Assembly: GCF_013276795.1 (NCBI RefSeq) | Contig: NZ_VMLR01000003.1 | Coordinates: forward strand, 1 to 64,000 | Direction of reading: 5' to 3' | DNA: 64,000 bases | Origin: Streptococcus sp. 2342 | Lineage (GTDB): Bacteria > Bacillota > Bacilli > Lactobacillales > Streptococcaceae | Shown here: piece after piece, positions 62,006 to 64,000 of the stretch | Position numbering within the stretch: position 1 is the first letter of the stretch | Layout of the letters: each line of letters starts with the position of its first letter | Position numbers and translations under genes: made by a program | Notes under the pieces: model-generated | What the model saw: only the letters and a program-made list of their open reading frames with translations | Databases searched by the model: none | What the model was told of the DNA's origin: nothing

Positions 62006-62194
62006 ATGTTATTAACAATAGAACATGCAAAAAAAGTTCGTCGAAAACGAGGGGAGCTTCAGCTTGGAAAAGTTCAGTTAGCCAAGAAACTAAAAATTAC
62101 ACCTCCTACTCTAGCAAAAATTGAAGCTGGCAACTACGATGCACCTAAGCGCATTTACGAAAGTGTGATAGAGTGGCTTTTAGAAGATTATTAG
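62006..62194 (+). CDS. Cro-like XRE DNA-binding protein
   Basis: Small helix-turn-helix protein of 62 residues from the ATG at 62006 (MLLTIEHAKKVRRKRGEL), with a clear XRE fold (LGKVQLAKKLKITPPTLAKIEAG). A TTG at 62000 also has AGGAG at short spacing and would give 64 residues. It is the first gene from the early promoter and divergent from the repressor, so a Cro role is likely. Confidence 0.85.
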   Translation: MLLTIEHAKKVRRKRGELQLGKVQLAKKLKITPPTLAKIEAGNYDAPKRIYESVIEWLLEDY

Positions 62195-62208
62195 AAAGGA
62201 GCGAACCA

Positions 62209-62268
62209 ATCGCAATACTACTCTACGTTTACAGATTTCTCATGTGGTGCTTTACCACTGGGGATTGA
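62209..62268 (+). CDS. possible 19-codon peptide with an AUC start
   Basis: AAAGGAG (62195-62201) lies seven bases before ATC, which opens a frame of 19 codons reading (M)AILLYVYRFLMWCFTTGD, a hydrophobic aromatic peptide, then TGA. No ATG, GTG or TTG is at the proper distance; the internal ATG lacks a ribosome site. It may be a real small membrane peptide using a rare start, or a decayed one. Confidence 0.3.
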   Translation: MAILLYVYRFLMWCFTTGD

Positions 62269-62303
62269 TAAACGGATCTAGCTAAATTTTTACTAGACTA
62301 CTT

Positions 62304-62398
62304 TGCTTGCTACCTATGGCAGTATCAAGGGTTTGTAGGGGGTGACTCCTTTCTCCCTAGAAAGTTCTTCCCCTTGGTACTGTTTTAGGTGGTAAGCA
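62304..62398 (+). ncRNA. long structured RNA hairpin upstream of rha
   Basis: 62304-62331 pairs with 62371-62398 over 28 positions with one U-U mismatch. All other non-Watson-Crick positions are G-U pairs on the plus strand, which would be A-C mismatches on the minus strand. A further small stem, 62336-62342 with 62353-62359, lies in the apical part. No T tract follows, so it is not a standard terminator. It may be a leader element of the rha transcript or a processed RNA. Confidence 0.7.
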
Positions 62399-62426
62399 TT
62401 GACAAAAATAAGAAAGGAGTGGACCG

Positions 62427-63032
62427 ATGGAATTGGTTTACATGGACGGCAAGAAAGAGCCGTATACTACGAGCGAGATTATCGCTGAATGTGCTGAAGT
62501 ACAGCACCATACTATTACACGCTTAGTCAGAGACAATAAAGCTGATTTTGAAGCGTTGGGAATACTTGGATTTAAAATCCATAAATTAGATAAGAGAGGG
62601 CAACCGAAAAAAATCTATCTTCTGAATGAACAACAAGCAACATTGCTGATCACTTACTTACGAAATACAGACCCCGTAAAAGAGTTTAAGAAGAACCTAG
62701 TCAAAGCCTTTTTTGAAATGCGTAATGAACTTTCTAAACGCTATCTTCAAAGAGAACTGGAAAAGCCAAAGCGTAAAAGCTTAACTGAAGCTATTCAAAC
62801 ATGGGAGAAAGCCCCCAAGCATGCCTATAGTACTCTTACAAACTTACTACTAAAGGGAGTGACAGGGAAGAATAAAGCGCAACTCATGAAGGAGCGAGAA
62901 AGTAAGAACGGCATTGATGGCTTGACAAGTGCAGAACTGACAAACTACCAACGTTTGGAAGATATGGCAATAGCTATGATTAACTTGAATAGGGGGTATT
63001 CAGAAATTAAGGAATTAATTTTTAAAGTATAG
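62427..63032 (+). CDS. Rha-family phage regulatory protein
   Basis: 201-residue protein with an N-terminal pRha domain (about 8-100: YTTSEIIAECAEVQHHTITRLVRDN, later YLLNEQQATLLITYLRNTDPVKEFKKNLVKAFFEMR) and a C-terminal region of its own. Rha proteins are phage-encoded and interfere with growth of phages in some hosts. AAAGGAG precedes the ATG. Preceded by the long hairpin. Confidence 0.88.
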   Translation: MELVYMDGKKEPYTTSEIIAECAEVQHHTITRLVRDNKADFEALGILGFKIHKLDKRGQPKKIYLLNEQQATLLITYLRNTDPVKEFKKNLVKAFFEMRNELSKRYLQRELEKPKRKSLTEAIQTWEKAPKHAYSTLTNLLLKGVTGKNKAQLMKERESKNGIDGLTSAELTNYQRLEDMAIAMINLNRGYSEIKELIFKV

Positions 63033-63043
63033 GAGTATAGAAA

Positions 63044-63304
63044 ATGGAAAATGATTTTAAGACAGTTACAAATGCCAAGGGGTTAGAAATTCCTAAGTAT
63101 CCCAAGGATTTTAAAAAGCTAGTTGAGAAAGACAGACAACTAGCCGAATATCTTTGTATGAACTACGAGAACTTGGACAGTGAAGACCTGGGCGCATTTC
63201 TTGAAACAGTAGAACAGGGAATCAGTTGGATTCTAGATCTTATCGAAAGTAAAGACTTGCTTTATAAACCAAAGTCAGGTAGTAATCATGCAAAAAGAAA
63301 ATAA
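63044..63304 (+). CDS. small early protein of unknown function
   Basis: 86-residue acidic protein (MENDFKTVTNAKGLEIPKYP), 11 bases after rha with AGGAG at the proper distance. No motif recognised. Position suggests an early phage gene. Confidence 0.75.
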   Translation: MENDFKTVTNAKGLEIPKYPKDFKKLVEKDRQLAEYLCMNYENLDSEDLGAFLETVEQGISWILDLIESKDLLYKPKSGSNHAKRK

Positions 63305-63628
63305 AAAAATCACTTGCTCAAATTTTGGCCAAGGCGAGCAAGCGACACAATTCAGAGTATAGAAATTTTTTCTATGCTTTGATTATAGCAAAAAATATCT
63401 ATTTTATCAAATACCTAAAGAAAAACCGAAGAGCAGGCAAGCAATTAGAAAAGGTTTTGAAATCAAGCGCTGACAGGGTGATTCTAAGGCCTTGTTTAGC
63501 TGAAATGTGGGTGATTACCCACGAAACATCACTACAAGCGTTCGCCAACTTGGGGCAATCGCTCAGCGTTTGGAGTGGTGAAGTATACCATATAGAAAAC
63601 AGGTAGGAAAAAGGACAAGGAAAGACTA
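63305..63628. other. probable non-coding stretch with hairpins and a direct repeat
   Basis: A TTG-started frame covers most of this stretch but has no ribosome site and atypical composition. Visible structure: hairpin 63356-63378 (10-bp arms, one G-U), perfect hairpin GTGGGT-GATT-ACCCAC (63507-63522), and the 29-bp repeat shared with the integrase upstream region. Confidence 0.5.
63432..63460 (+). repeat. 29-bp exact direct repeat, copy 2
   Basis: Identical to 58364-58392, about 5.1 kb apart. Confidence 0.85.
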
Positions 63629-63841
63629 ATGGAGAAAAATATGACTCTAGACCTAGATAACATGACACGATCAGAATTTGATAAGCTAATGACTAAAATC
63701 AAGGATAGAAATCCGAACCTATTTCAGTTCATCATTGACTTTTTAGATGATAAAGTAACTCCAGAAGAGGTGTACGACTTTCTGAAGATGGAGCGAAGCT
63801 ATCAAGTAAATTATATCAAGAATTACAAAGCGAGGGCATAG
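63629..63841 (+). CDS. small early protein of unknown function
   Basis: 70-residue protein, mostly helical and charged (MTRSEFDKLMTKIKDRNPNLF). The start at 63629 or the ATG 12 bases later could be used. No family recognised. Confidence 0.65.
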   Translation: MEKNMTLDLDNMTRSEFDKLMTKIKDRNPNLFQFIIDFLDDKVTPEEVYDFLKMERSYQVNYIKNYKARA

Positions 63842-63842
63842 C

Positions 63843-64000
63843 ATGAATGAACTAGATTTAAGCAATACACAGGCGATTATTTTTACCGTGATTTTGATTG
63901 GCTTTCTCATTTACCTGAACCATCGAGACCGCAAAAAAAGCGCCCAAATCGAGCGAGAAAGTACACAGACGATAGAAACAACTAGCGAGGATTTAAGCCC
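63843..64000 (+). CDS. small membrane protein, cut by the window end
   Basis: At least 52 residues: MNELDLSNTQAIIF, one membrane segment (about 11-25), then a charged cytoplasmic part. The ORF is open at 64000. One base after the previous gene. Function unknown. Confidence 0.65.
   Translation, partial: MNELDLSNTQAIIFTVILIGFLIYLNHRDRKKSAQIERESTQTIETTSEDLS

Noticed and set aside
63325-63606. 93-codon frame starting with TTG
   Set aside because: No ribosome site, odd composition, overlapping hairpins and a direct repeat; treated as non-coding.

Overview
This is the replication-origin region of a mitis-group Streptococcus (S. mitis, S. pseudopneumoniae, S. pneumoniae or a close relative), shown in reverse orientation. 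The gene order comX-ftsH-hpt-tilS-...-mfd-pth-ychF-dnaN-dnaA-oriC-parB-htrA-rlmH-comCDE is the one I know from the pneumococcal origin. The other arm (trpS, guaB, recF, pcsB, rpsB-tsf, comFA/FC, dnaB, cbpD) also matches. The predicted competence pheromone, [17 protein letters not shown], is not the common pneumococcal CSP-1 or CSP-2. CbpD is shorter than the usual pneumococcal form. Both point to a commensal relative.

Layout. 1-316: gene-free, hairpin-rich DNA below comX. 317-15050 (minus strand): comX, ftsH, hpt, tilS, a serine-hydrolase-like gene, a frameshifted small gene, divIC, an S4-domain gene, mfd, pth, ychF, a DUF951 gene, dnaN, dnaA. 13531-13688 and 15051-15262: DnaA-box clusters (oriC). 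15263-17260: the htrA-parB pair with a CiaR-type site. 17443-20627: rlmH, tRNA-Arg, comCDE with its ComE-type box, tRNA-Glu, tRNA-Asn. 20668-28232: a TetR/YhgE pair, a YfhO-like membrane protein, an ABC-F protein. 28438-53981: housekeeping, envelope and competence genes. Three parS-like palindromes lie inside tilS, yfhO and ecfA1. 54074-57016: a TPP-riboswitch-controlled thiamine or pyrimidine-precursor transporter.

57084-64000 is the left part of an integrated element (temperate phage or phage-like island) that runs off the window. Going inward it has a candidate att core, a tyrosine integrase, an Abi_2/AbiF-type HEPN protein, a Fic protein, a lipoprotein, a CI-like repressor, three operator-like sites, a Cro-like gene, a long structured RNA, a Rha-family gene and small early genes.

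The most interesting item is upstream of the Abi_2 gene. A near-consensus promoter drives a compact two-hairpin RNA of about 75 nt that ends in an intrinsic terminator just before the gene. This is the arrangement expected of an RNA-antitoxin/HEPN-toxin pair. A second unexplained RNA, an almost continuous 28-position hairpin at 62304-62398 whose non-Watson-Crick pairs are nearly all G-U on the plus strand, sits upstream of rha. Fic and the lipoprotein share a two-block upstream element with identical spacing, so the lysogeny region may be a co-regulated defence cassette.

Competence forms a circuit across the window: comCDE senses the pheromone, ComX is the resulting sigma factor, and comFA and cbpD carry ComX-type boxes.
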